Notes: generated by a model from the letters alone, not told the origin. Numbered from the stretch's first letter, positions 17,603 through 26,259 are shown. The stretch is DNA of 64,000 nt from JAXGMV01 sp040768445 (GCA_040768445.1 JAXGMV010000001.1:992001-1056000); one strand, 5' to 3'. Program-made: numbers and translations.

Positions 17603-18490
17603 TCACTCTGCCGGCGTGATGGCGACGATGATGCGCGACTGGGTGAAGTAGTCCGCGCGTGGGTCATACAGTTCATCGCTTAGCCCGCGCCCGCAGAAAT
17701 ACAGGATCAGCGCCGGCGCGTTCAGTTCCGCAAAGCCGCTGTCCGGGTAGGTCTCCGCCAGGTACGGCACCAGAGTCATGCTCTGTTGTGAGACTGCTTC
17801 AACCTCACTGGCTGGCACCCGCACCGCTGCCGCAACCCGGTTAAAGGTCACTTTGTCCTGCTCCTCAATACGCACCTGGCTCCCAATCAAGCACTCTCCC
17901 AACGCCTGGTCAAAACCAGACGCACTGCGCAAGGCGCCGGCATTGTCCAGCTCCATAGTGATCTGCAGTGGAAAGGCGGTTAGCTGTGTACCGTCTGCGG
18001 CCACACCGGAGTGCATCCACAGGCCGTAGTACCCGAGGTGCTCCCAGGCAACCGCAGTGTTCTCGGTGATGGAAAATTCCCCGTTGTGCAGTACCTCCGC
18101 ATGCCAGGGGATGACCGTCACGCCTCGTAGTGCGATGATGTCATGCGGCTGGCATGCCATTTGAAAATAAAAGGTAAGCTTCTGGCGCTGCAAATCCAGG
18201 CCGTTGTAGGTCATCCATGTCGGTGCGCTGACGTCACTGCCGCTGATCTCAGGTGCCAGCGCATCACCAGTCGAAGCGGGCTCCGGCGCCTGATTTGCCT
18301 GCGATGCTAAGCCAGGTACGTTTTGAACCGGGCTGCTCGCAAACAATGCGATATCAGCCTGTGATGCGGTTTCTTTTTTTACAAAAACCAGGGAGCCATA
18401 CCTTGTGTAAAGTACGGCCCCCAGGATTACAGTAATCGTTAAAAATGAAATGCTGAGCAGTAAAAAATAGTGCTTACTGCGGCTATGCAA
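17603..18490 (-). CDS. Sortase-like transpeptidase
   Basis: 295-residue protein with one N-terminal membrane helix (about 8-27), a Pro/Ala-rich linker and a C-terminal domain. The likely catalytic triad is His160 in LWMHSG, Cys266 in LILYFCG and Arg286 in QSRIIVAI. The His...Cys-about 20-Arg order and the beta-strand contexts match sortases, although the usual TLxTC is degenerate. The start chosen is TTG at 18490, because GGAGG lies 7 bases before it. An ATG at 18529 would lack a good site and overlap the upstream gene far more. The preceding gene encodes a candidate substrate with an APATG sorting motif, so the pair forms a dedicated surface-anchoring unit. Confidence 0.72.
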   Translation of the reverse strand: MHSRSKHYFLLLSISFLTITVILGAVLYTRYGSLVFVKKETASQADIALFASSPVQNVPGLASQANQAPEPASTGDALAPEISGSDVSAPTWMTYNGLDLQRQKLTFYFQMACQPHDIIALRGVTVIPWHAEVLHNGEFSITENTAVAWEHLGYYGLWMHSGVAADGTQLTAFPLQITMELDNAGALRSASGFDQALGECLIGSQVRIEEQDKVTFNRVAAAVRVPASEVEAVSQQSMTLVPYLAETYPDSGFAELNAPALILYFCGRGLSDELYDPRADYFTQSRIIVAITPAE

Positions 18491-18935
18491 CCGGCTTCCT
18501 CCACAGGATGAATCCGACGGCAGCCACAAGGCCGCTGATCAGCATGCCAACCAGCAATGGCGTAGGTCCACCAGCCGGCCCGGTTGCAGGCGCGCTGGAG
18601 GGTGGCGGCGTGGGATCTTCAGGCTCATCCGGGACGCGGGTGGCTGCGGCTGTTGGCGTGTCAGTCGGCACCGGTACTATCGTTTCAAACGGGTCTTCAG
18701 TTGAATTATCAGGCGCTGTAACTGTGAATGTCGGTGTGAATGTTGAGGTCGGTGGGCGAACGGTAACTGTGAATGTCGGTGTGAATGTTGCGGTTGGTGG
18801 GCGAGGTGTAAAGGTCTCGGTGGGCGTGGCTGTATCAGTAGGTATTGGAGCCTGCCCAAAGGCTGTATTGGCTGGAATCAAGAAAATTAATAAAATGACA
18901 GCTGATACTAACAAATATTTCACAATGGACTTCAT
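18483..18935 (-). CDS. Thr/Pro-rich surface protein with APATG sorting signal
   Basis: 150 residues. It has a signal peptide (1-27, ending TAFGQA) and a Thr/Pro-rich stalk with two near-identical blocks RPPT(A/S)TFTPTFTVT (about 46-58 and 60-73). An acidic/Pro segment follows, then a C-terminal sorting-type signal: APATG at 115-119, a helix at about 126-144 and the basic end WRKPVA. The layout is that of a sortase substrate. The stalk is too short and simple to carry an enzyme, so it may be a glycosylated spacer or a pilin-like anchor. Its stop overlaps the start of the sortase-like gene. Confidence 0.75.
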   Translation of the reverse strand: MKSIVKYLLVSAVILLIFLIPANTAFGQAPIPTDTATPTETFTPRPPTATFTPTFTVTVRPPTSTFTPTFTVTAPDNSTEDPFETIVPVPTDTPTAAATRVPDEPEDPTPPPSSAPATGPAGGPTPLLVGMLISGLVAAVGFILWRKPVA

Positions 18936-19202
18936 ACGTATCTCCGTGTACCACCAATTGACTGCGGTGTAAATCGTTTAAAAACAGACCTCAATGAAAA
19001 GACTTGTTTTCCCGATGTTACCTTTCATACTTGAACAGGCTTACGTGTAATCTCCCAGTGCGCCATAACAACTTCAAGTAATGTTTGGTACTATACTGGT
19101 GGAAAGACTTATTGTCAAGACTATTCAGTTTTCATTAGAGGGTGAATTGACGATGCTAATCCTGACAATCACTTTTCGATGGCAGAAAAACGGAGAGCTA
19201 TC

Positions 19203-20162
19203 ATGAAATACCGCGAATTACTTGACTCCCTGCAGCAGTCTACTGAACCTGAGATCCGCTACAATACCGCCGTACTGCTGGGCAAAGACCCGGCTGAGAT
19301 TGCTTACATTCGCCGGCAGATCACTAACAGCCGGCTGACGAAGGGATTGCTGGCGCCCAGCCTGCCGGACGGCACCCTGCCAGGGCACCCCTACAAGAAG
19401 TGGGACGGCGCGCACTGGGTGCTGGCGCAGCTGGCTGACCAGGGCTTCCCGCCCGCCGATGAGACCCTGATCCCGCTGCGCGAGCAGGTGCTGGGTTGGC
19501 TGCTCTCAGAGAAGCACCTGGACACCGTCCAGACCATCAACGGCAGGACGCGCCGCTGTGCCTCGCAGGAATCCAACGCCATTTTTGCCCTGCTGACCCT
19601 TGAGCTGGCTGATGCGCGCGTGGACGAGCTTGTGCGCCGCCTGCTGCTGTGGCAGTGGCCTGACGGCGGTTGGAACTGCGACGTCAACCCCGAGGCGCAC
19701 GTCTCCTCCTTCCACGAGAGCTGGATACCCCTGCGAGCCCTGTCGCTGTATGCCCGCCTGAAGCAGGACAGTGCGGTGCAGGCGGCGGTTGAACGCACGG
19801 CGGAGCTGTTCCTCTCCCGCCGGCTGTTCCGCAGCTTGAGCAGCGGCGCTGTCATGCACCCCTCCTTCCGCCAGCTGGCATACCCTAACTACTGGCATTA
19901 CACTATCCTGGGCGGTCTGAAGGTGATGGCTGAGGCAGGCTTCATCAACGACCCGCGCTGTTCAGAAGCGCTGGACTGGCTGGAAGAACGCCAGCTCCCT
20001 ACCGGCGGCTGGCCGGCAACCATCAATCACTGCCGGGTCAAAGCCTCCAGCCGCGCCAGCGGCATCCCGCCGGTCAGTTACGGCGGTGTGAGTGTCAGAC
20101 ACCTGAACGAATTTGTGACAGTCGAAGCGCTGGAAGTCCTTTCAGCTGCCGGCCGGCTGTGA
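19203..20162 (+). CDS. Prenyltransferase / terpene-cyclase-fold repeat protein
   Basis: 319 residues made of alpha/alpha-barrel repeats. WPDGGWNCD and LPTGGWPAT resemble the QW-type motifs of squalene cyclases and prenyltransferase beta subunits. PYKKWDGAHWVLAQLAD marks an earlier repeat. The protein is only half the length of a squalene-hopene cyclase and no DxDD catalytic motif is visible, so cyclase activity is unlikely. It is better described as a cyclase-fold protein of unknown function. The ATG at 19203 follows GGAGA. The frame is open to 19179, but that stretch has no family character. A short GTTGAC/GTCAAC hairpin with a T-run follows near 20258-20295. Confidence 0.72.
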   Translation: MKYRELLDSLQQSTEPEIRYNTAVLLGKDPAEIAYIRRQITNSRLTKGLLAPSLPDGTLPGHPYKKWDGAHWVLAQLADQGFPPADETLIPLREQVLGWLLSEKHLDTVQTINGRTRRCASQESNAIFALLTLELADARVDELVRRLLLWQWPDGGWNCDVNPEAHVSSFHESWIPLRALSLYARLKQDSAVQAAVERTAELFLSRRLFRSLSSGAVMHPSFRQLAYPNYWHYTILGGLKVMAEAGFINDPRCSEALDWLEERQLPTGGWPATINHCRVKASSRASGIPPVSYGGVSVRHLNEFVTVEALEVLSAAGRL

Positions 20163-20338
20163 TGGTGCCACTTGTCACGGCGTGGTTCAATAATTTAAGC
20201 TGGCGGAACACTTAATCCTGATAATTTGGCTTTGCGATATAATTGCTTTTTGCATCTTGTTGACAGCTTAGCGCGTCAACATGACCCTTTTTTACTAAAT
20301 AATTGAATAAATACTATTAATCATTCATTGGAGACGCT

Positions 20339-21142
20339 ATGAAAAATATCAGGGTTGTTCTGTATGTCGCGTTAATTGGCTTATTGTCGGCCTGTAGTTC
20401 ACCAGCAGCACCAACACAAACGCCTTCGTTAGTGCCTGTATCACCAACGCAAATGCCTTCTTTGCCACCGCCTACCGACACGCCCGTTCCTGTGCCAACA
20501 AATACTTCACTTCCACCAACTGCAACTTTAGAACCGTCTCCAACTGCTGACCCTCTCCTGTTTAAGGATGAGTTTGATGGCGCATTGGGCGAAGGATGGG
20601 CATGGACACGCGAAAACAAGACATCGTGGAGTCTCACAAATAATCCCGGTTGGTTGGAAATCATCGCCCGCCCCGGAAATATTGGTGGCGGGAATTTAGA
20701 AAATATCCTGCTGCGTGCAATACCTGATGGGAATTTTGAAATTGAAACCAAAATAAATTTCAAACCCGTGGGCGATTACCAGGTTGCCGGCATCCTTATT
20801 TATGAAAGCGCAGCCAACAATTTGCAGTTTGGCCGGGCATTTTGTGACGCGCCGACTGTGTGTGCAAATGACGGGTTCTATGCTGACATGCTAACGAATA
20901 ATAATGCCGATGGGCCAAATCTTGCCACAGCTGCGCAGAATATTGAGATTTCATACTTACGCCTGCGACGGGAAGGCAGCAAATACACGATGTATGCAGG
21001 TTATGACGGCGAAACATGGCAGTTGATCGGTGAAAAAAGCAGCGATATGAAGCCAATGTTTATCGGTTTGGTGGCGGGCCAGGCATGGTCTGCGCCGCAG
21101 CCGGCACAGTTTGATTATTTCCTGGTCAATCGCGTGCCATGA
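20339..21142 (+). CDS. Lipoprotein with a concanavalin-like (DUF1349-type) domain
   Basis: 267 residues. The lipobox is LLSAC with the lipid-modified Cys19, followed by a Thr/Pro/Ser linker to about residue 72. A beta-rich domain starts at LLFKDEFDGALGEGWAW and includes LENILLRAIPDGNFEIETKI and YQVAGILIYE. This pattern resembles DUF1349 and beta-xylosidase C-terminal concanavalin-like domains, which often bind carbohydrates. It would be anchored outside the membrane. The gene is noticeably more AT-rich than most neighbours. No partner genes are obvious. Confidence 0.78.
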   Translation: MKNIRVVLYVALIGLLSACSSPAAPTQTPSLVPVSPTQMPSLPPPTDTPVPVPTNTSLPPTATLEPSPTADPLLFKDEFDGALGEGWAWTRENKTSWSLTNNPGWLEIIARPGNIGGGNLENILLRAIPDGNFEIETKINFKPVGDYQVAGILIYESAANNLQFGRAFCDAPTVCANDGFYADMLTNNNADGPNLATAAQNIEISYLRLRREGSKYTMYAGYDGETWQLIGEKSSDMKPMFIGLVAGQAWSAPQPAQFDYFLVNRVP

Positions 21143-21269
21143 CAGCAGCATTCAGAATGGGTCACATCAGACCTGTTGAAACCATGCCAGGGGTTTTCCG
21201 CCAGCCGGCTGTGAGCGTGCAGGTAAAGAAACTGTTGACTGTCTGACGATTGCAGGGGTGCGAGATGAC

Positions 21270-21298
21270 TTGACGAATGGGCGCCGACGCGGTATATT
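21270..21298 (+). promoter_or_regulatory. Promoter of tRNA-Arg
   Basis: TTGACG (21270-21275) and TATATT (21293-21298) are spaced by 17 bases. The expected transcription start lies a few bases before the tRNA at 21312. Confidence 0.75.
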
Positions 21299-21311
21299 TA
21301 CGTCTGGAAAT

Positions 21312-21385
21312 GCCCTCGTAGCTCAATTGGATAGAGCGTTTGCTTGCGGAGCAAAAGGCTGGGGATTCGAGCTCCTCCGGGGGCA
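21312..21385 (+). tRNA. tRNA-Arg, anticodon GCG
   Basis: 74-nt cloverleaf. The acceptor GCCCTCG pairs with CGGGGGC (one G-U), with discriminator A at 21385 and no encoded CCA. The D-arm contains AGCTCAATTGGATAGAGC. The anticodon stem TTTGC/GCAAA encloses the loop TTGCGGA, giving anticodon GCG for CGC/CGU codons. The T-arm is GGGGA-TTCGAGC-TCCTC. A GCG anticodon is less common in bacteria than the A/inosine-modified ACG for this box. An IS element begins 18 bases downstream. Confidence 0.93.
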
Positions 21386-21458
21386 CTCTTCTTTTAAGAG
21401 AAAAAAGAGGCTGTCCCAAAAGTATGGGCAGCCTCAAAAACTTTAATATAATAGGGGG

Positions 21459-23006
21459 ATGAAAAGACAAATCTTCAAACGATACGAACCACAACAAGCA
21501 ATGCTATTACCACCGAGCCTGGAAGAGCTGATACCTGAAAGCCATCTGGTAAGGGTGGTGAGCAAAATGATCGAAGAGATCGATCGACTGATACTGGAGA
21601 AGCAGTACAAAGGGGGAGGGACAAGCGCCTACAACCCACAGATGCTGCTGAAAGTCATCGTATATGCCTACACACAACGGGTGTTTTCCTCGCGGCGAAT
21701 AGCGAAAGAACTGCGGGAGAATGTGAATTACATGTGGCTGAGCGGGATGAACCGTCCAGACCATCGAACCATCAACCGCTTCAGGGGGAAGGTTATGAAA
21801 GCGGTGATCGACGAAGTATTTTACGGGGTAATAGAGCAACTGATGGAAGCGGGCTATGTTGATCTGGAGCACTACTTTGTAGATGGGACAAAGATAGAGG
21901 CTAATGCGAACAAATACAAATTTGTGTGGCGGAAGAGCACAGAGAAGAATAAAGCCAAACTGCGAGAAAAAGTACAGCAGTTACTCGAAGAAATAGACGA
22001 GATAGAAGCAGCGGAAGAGGCGAAATACGGAGAGAATGATTTAGAAGAAGTAGGGGAAGGCAAAGAAATAGACGCAGAGAGACTGAAAGAAGCCGCCAGG
22101 AAGATCAATGAACGGTTGAAAGAAAATCCGGAAGACAAAGATTTGAGCAAGGCCAAGGCGAAGTTGGAGAAAGATTACATTCCAAGGATGGAGAAATATG
22201 AACGGTATGAAGCGATATTTGAGGGACGCAACAACTTCTGCAAGACCGATAATGACGCCACATATATGCGGATGAAAGAAGACCACATGAGGAATGGACA
22301 GTTGAAGGCTGGCTATAATGTGCAACTGGGGACACAGAAGCAATTTGTATTAGGCTTCAGCTTACATCGCAGGGCAGGAGATACCAGTTGCTTGAAAGAA
22401 CACCTTGAGAAGTTCAGGCTGTGGCTGGGGGATTATCCCAAAAACCTGGTGGCAGATGCGGGATATGGCAGTGAAGAGAACTACAGCTACCTGGACCTAA
22501 ACCACATAACAACTTACGTCAAAGACAACCGCTTTCATTACGAACAGAAACGGAACTATAAAAAGAAACAGCCTTATCGGGCAGAGAATTTTGCCTATTA
22601 TGCTCAAGAAGATGAATATGAATGTCCACAAAAGAAACGTTTACGATATGTGTATACAAAGCCATACAAGAGTGAGAATGGATACACCTCAGAACGACGC
22701 ATATATGAGTGTGAGGATTGTTCACACTGTCCTGTAAAGGCAGAATGTACTCGGGCAAAAAATAACCGGCAGATACAAATAGGCAAGGAGTGGGAAAGGC
22801 TCAAACAACAAGCCCGTGATAATCTACTTTCTCCGCAAGGATTGGTATTGCGATCTCGGCGCCCGGTTGAGGTGGAGGCTGTATTTGGCCGTCTCAAGGG
22901 GGATTGGGGGTTCAGGCGGTTTCTTCTGCGAGGAATTGATAAAGTGAGTACTGAATGGGGAATTCTGTGTATTGCACATAACATAGCAAAAGCAGCGGTC
23001 GTTTGA
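21459..23006 (+). CDS. IS1182-family transposase
   Basis: 515 residues, full length. The N-terminal DUF772-type region includes LLPPSLEELIPESHLVRVV and GGGTSAYNPQMLLKVIVYAY, followed by YVDLEHYFVDGTKIEANANKY with the first catalytic Asp. A charged coiled-coil insertion spans about residues 160-250. LVADAGYGSEENYSYL carries the next catalytic Asp, and a Cys-rich segment (CEDCSHCPVKAEC) precedes the final block RRPVEVEAVFGRLKGDWGF with the catalytic Glu. It catalyses cut-and-paste-type movement of its own element. TATAAT at 21447-21452 lies only six bases before the ATG. Confidence 0.95.
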   Translation: MKRQIFKRYEPQQAMLLPPSLEELIPESHLVRVVSKMIEEIDRLILEKQYKGGGTSAYNPQMLLKVIVYAYTQRVFSSRRIAKELRENVNYMWLSGMNRPDHRTINRFRGKVMKAVIDEVFYGVIEQLMEAGYVDLEHYFVDGTKIEANANKYKFVWRKSTEKNKAKLREKVQQLLEEIDEIEAAEEAKYGENDLEEVGEGKEIDAERLKEAARKINERLKENPEDKDLSKAKAKLEKDYIPRMEKYERYEAIFEGRNNFCKTDNDATYMRMKEDHMRNGQLKAGYNVQLGTQKQFVLGFSLHRRAGDTSCLKEHLEKFRLWLGDYPKNLVADAGYGSEENYSYLDLNHITTYVKDNRFHYEQKRNYKKKQPYRAENFAYYAQEDEYECPQKKRLRYVYTKPYKSENGYTSERRIYECEDCSHCPVKAECTRAKNNRQIQIGKEWERLKQQARDNLLSPQGLVLRSRRPVEVEAVFGRLKGDWGFRRFLLRGIDKVSTEWGILCIAHNIAKAAVV

Positions 23007-23021
23007 TCGCTGCTTTTTTTT
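22991..23021 (+). terminator. Terminator overlapping the transposase stop
   Basis: AGCAGCGGTC (22991-23000) pairs with GATCGCTGCT (23005-23014) around a GTTT loop and is followed by a run of T residues to 23021. The transposase stop codon lies in the loop and right arm. Confidence 0.85.
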
Positions 23022-23117
23022 GTTCTTTTTTATTTCTTTGTTTGTTTTTGTGGTTTATTCAACTGTCGAGGCTGACTTTTTGGGCAGCCCCTTTTGCTTT
23101 GTCAGCCCGTAGTTTGC

Positions 23118-24392
23118 TCAATCTGCAGGTGATACGGCTGCAGCCGGCTGCGGGTCGTGCTCGTCGCCATTGTAGGTGCGCAAAATTGGCCAGCGAGCTG
23201 CCACCAGTATCACCCCCAACACCGTGGCAATGCCACCCGCCACGATGGCGTACACCGGCCCGAAGGCCTGTGCTGCCAGCCCGGCACGTATCTCACCCAG
23301 CTGCGGCCCGCCGGTGAAGAACACCTGGTTGATGCTCACCATGCGCCCGCGCACGTTGTCAGGCGTGTTGAGCTGGCGGATGGTGTTGCGCAGGATGGAA
23401 CTGATCGTATCACTGCCGCCGATCAAGATCAGCGCCGCCATTGCCAGCATATACCACTGCGATAGCCCCAGCAGTACCGTTGCCATTCCAAACAGGATCA
23501 CCGCACCCAATATGATGGCACCCTGCCGGCGGATGTCTTTGCGCCCCGCCAGCACCAACCCGGCGCCGACAGAACCGATTGCCTGCCCGGCAGCCAGCCA
23601 GCCGTACCCGACCGCATCGACGTTGAGCAGGTCGCGCGCCACGAAGGGCAGCAGGGTGTTGGCTGAGGAGAAGAAGGTGGCGATAAAATCCAGCACCATG
23701 GTGGAGTAGATGATCGGCCTGGAGAGGATGAAGCGGGCGCCTTCGGCAATGGCCTCAAAGCTGGCTTTGATGCCGCCCAACGCCGGCCGCAGACCCTGCT
23801 CAACCGTGCCCATCAGCATCAGCGCCAGAAGCACTGCCATGAAGCTGGCAGTATTCATCCAGTACACGGCAAACTGACCCAGGTGTCCAATGACCACGCC
23901 GCTGAGCGCCGGGCCGAGTATCGAGCCGACGCTGGAAGCAATCGACTGCAGGCTGTAGGCGCTCGGCAGGATGTTGCGAGGCACCAGGTTGGGCACCAGC
24001 GACTGGCGTGCCGGCAGGTCAAACGAGATGGCCGCTGCCTGCAGACCGCTCAACAGGTAGATGTGCCAGATCTGTATCGCGCCCGTCCAGGTCAAGTAGC
24101 CCAGCATAGCGGCTGTGCCCGCCATCACCGTCTGGGTGATAAACATGATATGCCGGCGGTTGTGGGTATCGGCGATCACGCCAGCAAACGGCGCCAGCAG
24201 CAGTATCGGCAGGAAGCGCACCAGGCCGATGCCGCTCACCACTACCGGCTGGTCACTGAGCGTGCGCAGATGCCACAGCAGCGCGGCCATCTGCATCTGT
24301 GAGCCGGTGATAGACACCAGCAGACCGCCCCATAACAGGGCGAACTTGCGGTGCTGCAGCGCCGGCGGTAGCAAGGATATTGGGTTTTTCAA
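23118..24392 (-). CDS. MFS transporter (EntS/MFS_3-like)
   Basis: 424 residues with about twelve membrane helices. The N-terminus KFALLWGGLLVSITGSQMQM and the inter-helix loop GVIADTHNRRHIMFITQTVM are typical of the enterobactin-exporter-like MFS_3 group. PARQSLVPNLVPRNILPSAY and FISTMVLDF-like segments follow. Such proteins export siderophores, macrolides or other small molecules, and the substrate here is unknown. It begins seven bases after the nadE stop, so it is probably the last gene of a nitrilase-nadE-MFS operon. The insertion sequence ends 22 bases beyond its stop. Confidence 0.88.
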   Translation of the reverse strand: MKNPISLLPPALQHRKFALLWGGLLVSITGSQMQMAALLWHLRTLSDQPVVVSGIGLVRFLPILLLAPFAGVIADTHNRRHIMFITQTVMAGTAAMLGYLTWTGAIQIWHIYLLSGLQAAAISFDLPARQSLVPNLVPRNILPSAYSLQSIASSVGSILGPALSGVVIGHLGQFAVYWMNTASFMAVLLALMLMGTVEQGLRPALGGIKASFEAIAEGARFILSRPIIYSTMVLDFIATFFSSANTLLPFVARDLLNVDAVGYGWLAAGQAIGSVGAGLVLAGRKDIRRQGAIILGAVILFGMATVLLGLSQWYMLAMAALILIGGSDTISSILRNTIRQLNTPDNVRGRMVSINQVFFTGGPQLGEIRAGLAAQAFGPVYAIVAGGIATVLGVILVAARWPILRTYNGDEHDPQPAAAVSPAD

Positions 24393-24398
24393 GCGCTG

Positions 24399-25238
24399 CT
24401 AAGTCCCCCAGTCCCTGGCGTAGTTAAAATCCAGCCCCACACTGCGGTTGCTCAGTTTGGCAATCGGCGGCATGACGCGCTTGAAGTGACTGCGGCGCAC
24501 GCGTTCCATCACCCGGCGCACAAAAACCTCGTCCCAGCCGGCGTCAATACATTCCTGCGGTGTCCAACGCTGGTCTATCAAGTAGACCAACAGGCGGTCA
24601 ACGCGTTCATAGGTGAAGCCCAGGTCGCCTTCATCGGTCTGCCCGGCCCACAGGTCGGCTGAGGGCGGCTTGGCGATGATGGCTTCCGGCAGTCCCATGG
24701 CGCGTGACAGCTGGCGCACCTGCGTCTTGTACAGGTCTCCCAGCGGGTTGAGGGCGCAGGCGGCATCGCCGTAGATGGTGGAATAACCCAGCAGGATTTC
24801 GGTCTTGTTGCCGGTACCAACCACCAGCCCTTTGAAGTCAGCTGACTGGTCATACAGCACGATCATGCGGCAGCGCGCCATGATGTTGCCGCGGCGCACG
24901 CCGTCCATCTGCGGGAACTGCTCGATCAGCGCATCTGCCATGCCGCTGATCGGGACGGTCATGTGCTGTACGCCGGTCTGGTCGATCATCAATTGGGCGT
25001 GATCCAGCGAATCGGCGGATGAGGCTTTGTAAGGCATGCGTATCGCCAGCACGTTCTCGGGTCCGAGGGCGCGGGCTGCCAGTGCACAGGCCAGGGCAGA
25101 ATCGAGCCCGCCAGAGAGGCCAAGCACAATACGGGTCATGCCGGTGCGGGTGATCTCACTGTGAATGAAGCCGGTCAGGATCTTCTCAGCCAGCGTGGTG
25201 TCAATTGATAAATCGGGTAAAGGGGGTGTTTGTGTCAC
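24399..25238 (-). CDS. nadE: NAD+ synthetase, synthetase subunit NadE
   Basis: 279-residue N-type ATP-pyrophosphatase that adenylates and amidates deamido-NAD. The PP-loop is LGLSGGLDSALA (Ser42-Ser47). Further typical stretches are GNIMARCRMIVLYDQSA, VVGTGNKTEILLGYSTIYGD and KPPSADLWAGQTDEGDLG. In most bacteria the glutamine-dependent enzyme carries a fused nitrilase-type glutaminase. Here the synthetase stands alone and overlaps by four bases the separate nitrilase gene upstream, which probably provides ammonia. Confidence 0.94.
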   Translation of the reverse strand: MTQTPPLPDLSIDTTLAEKILTGFIHSEITRTGMTRIVLGLSGGLDSALACALAARALGPENVLAIRMPYKASSADSLDHAQLMIDQTGVQHMTVPISGMADALIEQFPQMDGVRRGNIMARCRMIVLYDQSADFKGLVVGTGNKTEILLGYSTIYGDAACALNPLGDLYKTQVRQLSRAMGLPEAIIAKPPSADLWAGQTDEGDLGFTYERVDRLLVYLIDQRWTPQECIDAGWDEVFVRRVMERVRRSHFKRVMPPIAKLSNRSVGLDFNYARDWGT

Positions 25239-26107
25239 GGGGTATCTCCCTGTTGTGCATTTTGATCGAGTATCCGTCCCAGCTCACGCTGGAACCAGGC
25301 TGCTTTTTCGTCCCGCAGCAGCGGCAGCCGGGCACGTGTACGGCGCAGCTGGTTCAGGTCCAGTTCTACCACCTGCAGGGCTTCTTCAAACTCCGGCAGG
25401 CGTGCCAGCAGGCCGCCGCCAGGCGCCAGCGCACAGGATGCGCCGGGGAAATTGGTGCCGTCCTCAAAACCGACGCGGTTGTTGTGGCTGATGAAGACGG
25501 TGAAAAGCGTGGCGTAGGCGCTGTAGATGCTCTCAGCCCAGCGCGTTGAGGTCATTTGACCGCCCCCGGTCAGGCCGGTGCCGGCGGCAGACGAGCTGAA
25601 GTAGAACAGATCAGCCCCGTCCTGCCACAACAGGTAGGCCGGTGAGACATGCCAGGTATCCTCACAGATCAGCATGCCGGCGCGGCCAAAGCGTGTCTCA
25701 AACGACTGCACCCGTTCGCCGGCGGCAAAGTAGCGCTCCTCGTCGAACATGGCATAGGTGGGCAGGTACACCTTGCGGTGTATATGGCGGATCTCGCCCT
25801 GCGACAGGTAGGCCTGCGAGATGAACACCCGCCCGCGCCCATCCAGCTCAGGGAAGCCAATCAGGATGTCGATTTGCTCGCTCTCGGCCAGCAGGGCCGC
25901 AAAAACCGGCTCCTGCGGTGAGGGGTGCAGCGCCACTTCGGGCGCCAGGTCCATCAGATAGTAGCCGGTCAGCGACAGCTCGGGGAAGTGCACCACGTCG
26001 GCGCCGTCCTGTCGGGCGCGGCGGATTAACTGGATATGCTTCTCGAGGTTGGCGGGAACATCGCCGAGAACGGTATTCATTTGTGCCAGTGCCAGGGTCA
26101 GCTTCAT
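25235..26107 (-). CDS. Nitrilase-family amidase, probable glutaminase for NadE
   Basis: 290-residue carbon-nitrogen hydrolase. The Glu-Lys-Cys triad is visible: Glu43 in HFPELSLTGY, Lys112 in HRKVYLPTY and Cys148 in MLICEDTWH. The gene overlaps nadE by four bases (ATGA). The domain order matches that of fused glutamine-dependent NAD synthetases, where an N-terminal nitrilase domain releases ammonia from glutamine. The most likely role is therefore the glutaminase subunit of a split NAD synthetase. A stand-alone omega-amidase or nitrilase remains possible. Confidence 0.85.
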   Translation of the reverse strand: MKLTLALAQMNTVLGDVPANLEKHIQLIRRARQDGADVVHFPELSLTGYYLMDLAPEVALHPSPQEPVFAALLAESEQIDILIGFPELDGRGRVFISQAYLSQGEIRHIHRKVYLPTYAMFDEERYFAAGERVQSFETRFGRAGMLICEDTWHVSPAYLLWQDGADLFYFSSSAAGTGLTGGGQMTSTRWAESIYSAYATLFTVFISHNNRVGFEDGTNFPGASCALAPGGGLLARLPEFEEALQVVELDLNQLRRTRARLPLLRDEKAAWFQRELGRILDQNAQQGDTP

Positions 26108-26259
26108 AAGGGGATCCTGCTGTAAATGGTGTGAAGACTGCCAGCCAGCTCTATGCAGGCGGGCATGCTTCCATCATTTTACTCCAGATTGAGGCCAGCG
26201 TGATATGGAAAGGTAATTTTATAGCGAAAGCTTTGGGGCCTTGATCAGGGCTGTAAAAG

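Larger units (their letters stand above)
21403..23095 (+). mobile_element. IS1182-type insertion sequence
   Basis: A complete element with one intact transposase. The terminal inverted repeats are about 21 bp: AAAAGAGGCTGTCCCAAAAG(T) at the left (21403-21423), and at the right (23075-23095) a sequence whose complement reads AAAAGGGGCTGCCCAAAAAG(T). They match at 18 of 21 positions. Just inside the left end, GAGGCTG-T-CCC and GGGCAGCCTC form a hairpin. No clear flanking target duplication is visible. The element is much more AT-rich than its surroundings and sits between the tRNA-Arg and the end of the MFS gene. The intact frame suggests recent insertion. Confidence 0.9.

Noticed and set aside
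21312..23095. Genomic island integrated at tRNA-Arg
   Set aside because: No second copy of the tRNA 3' end is seen and no integrase is present. The neighbouring element is a simple insertion sequence with its own ends.
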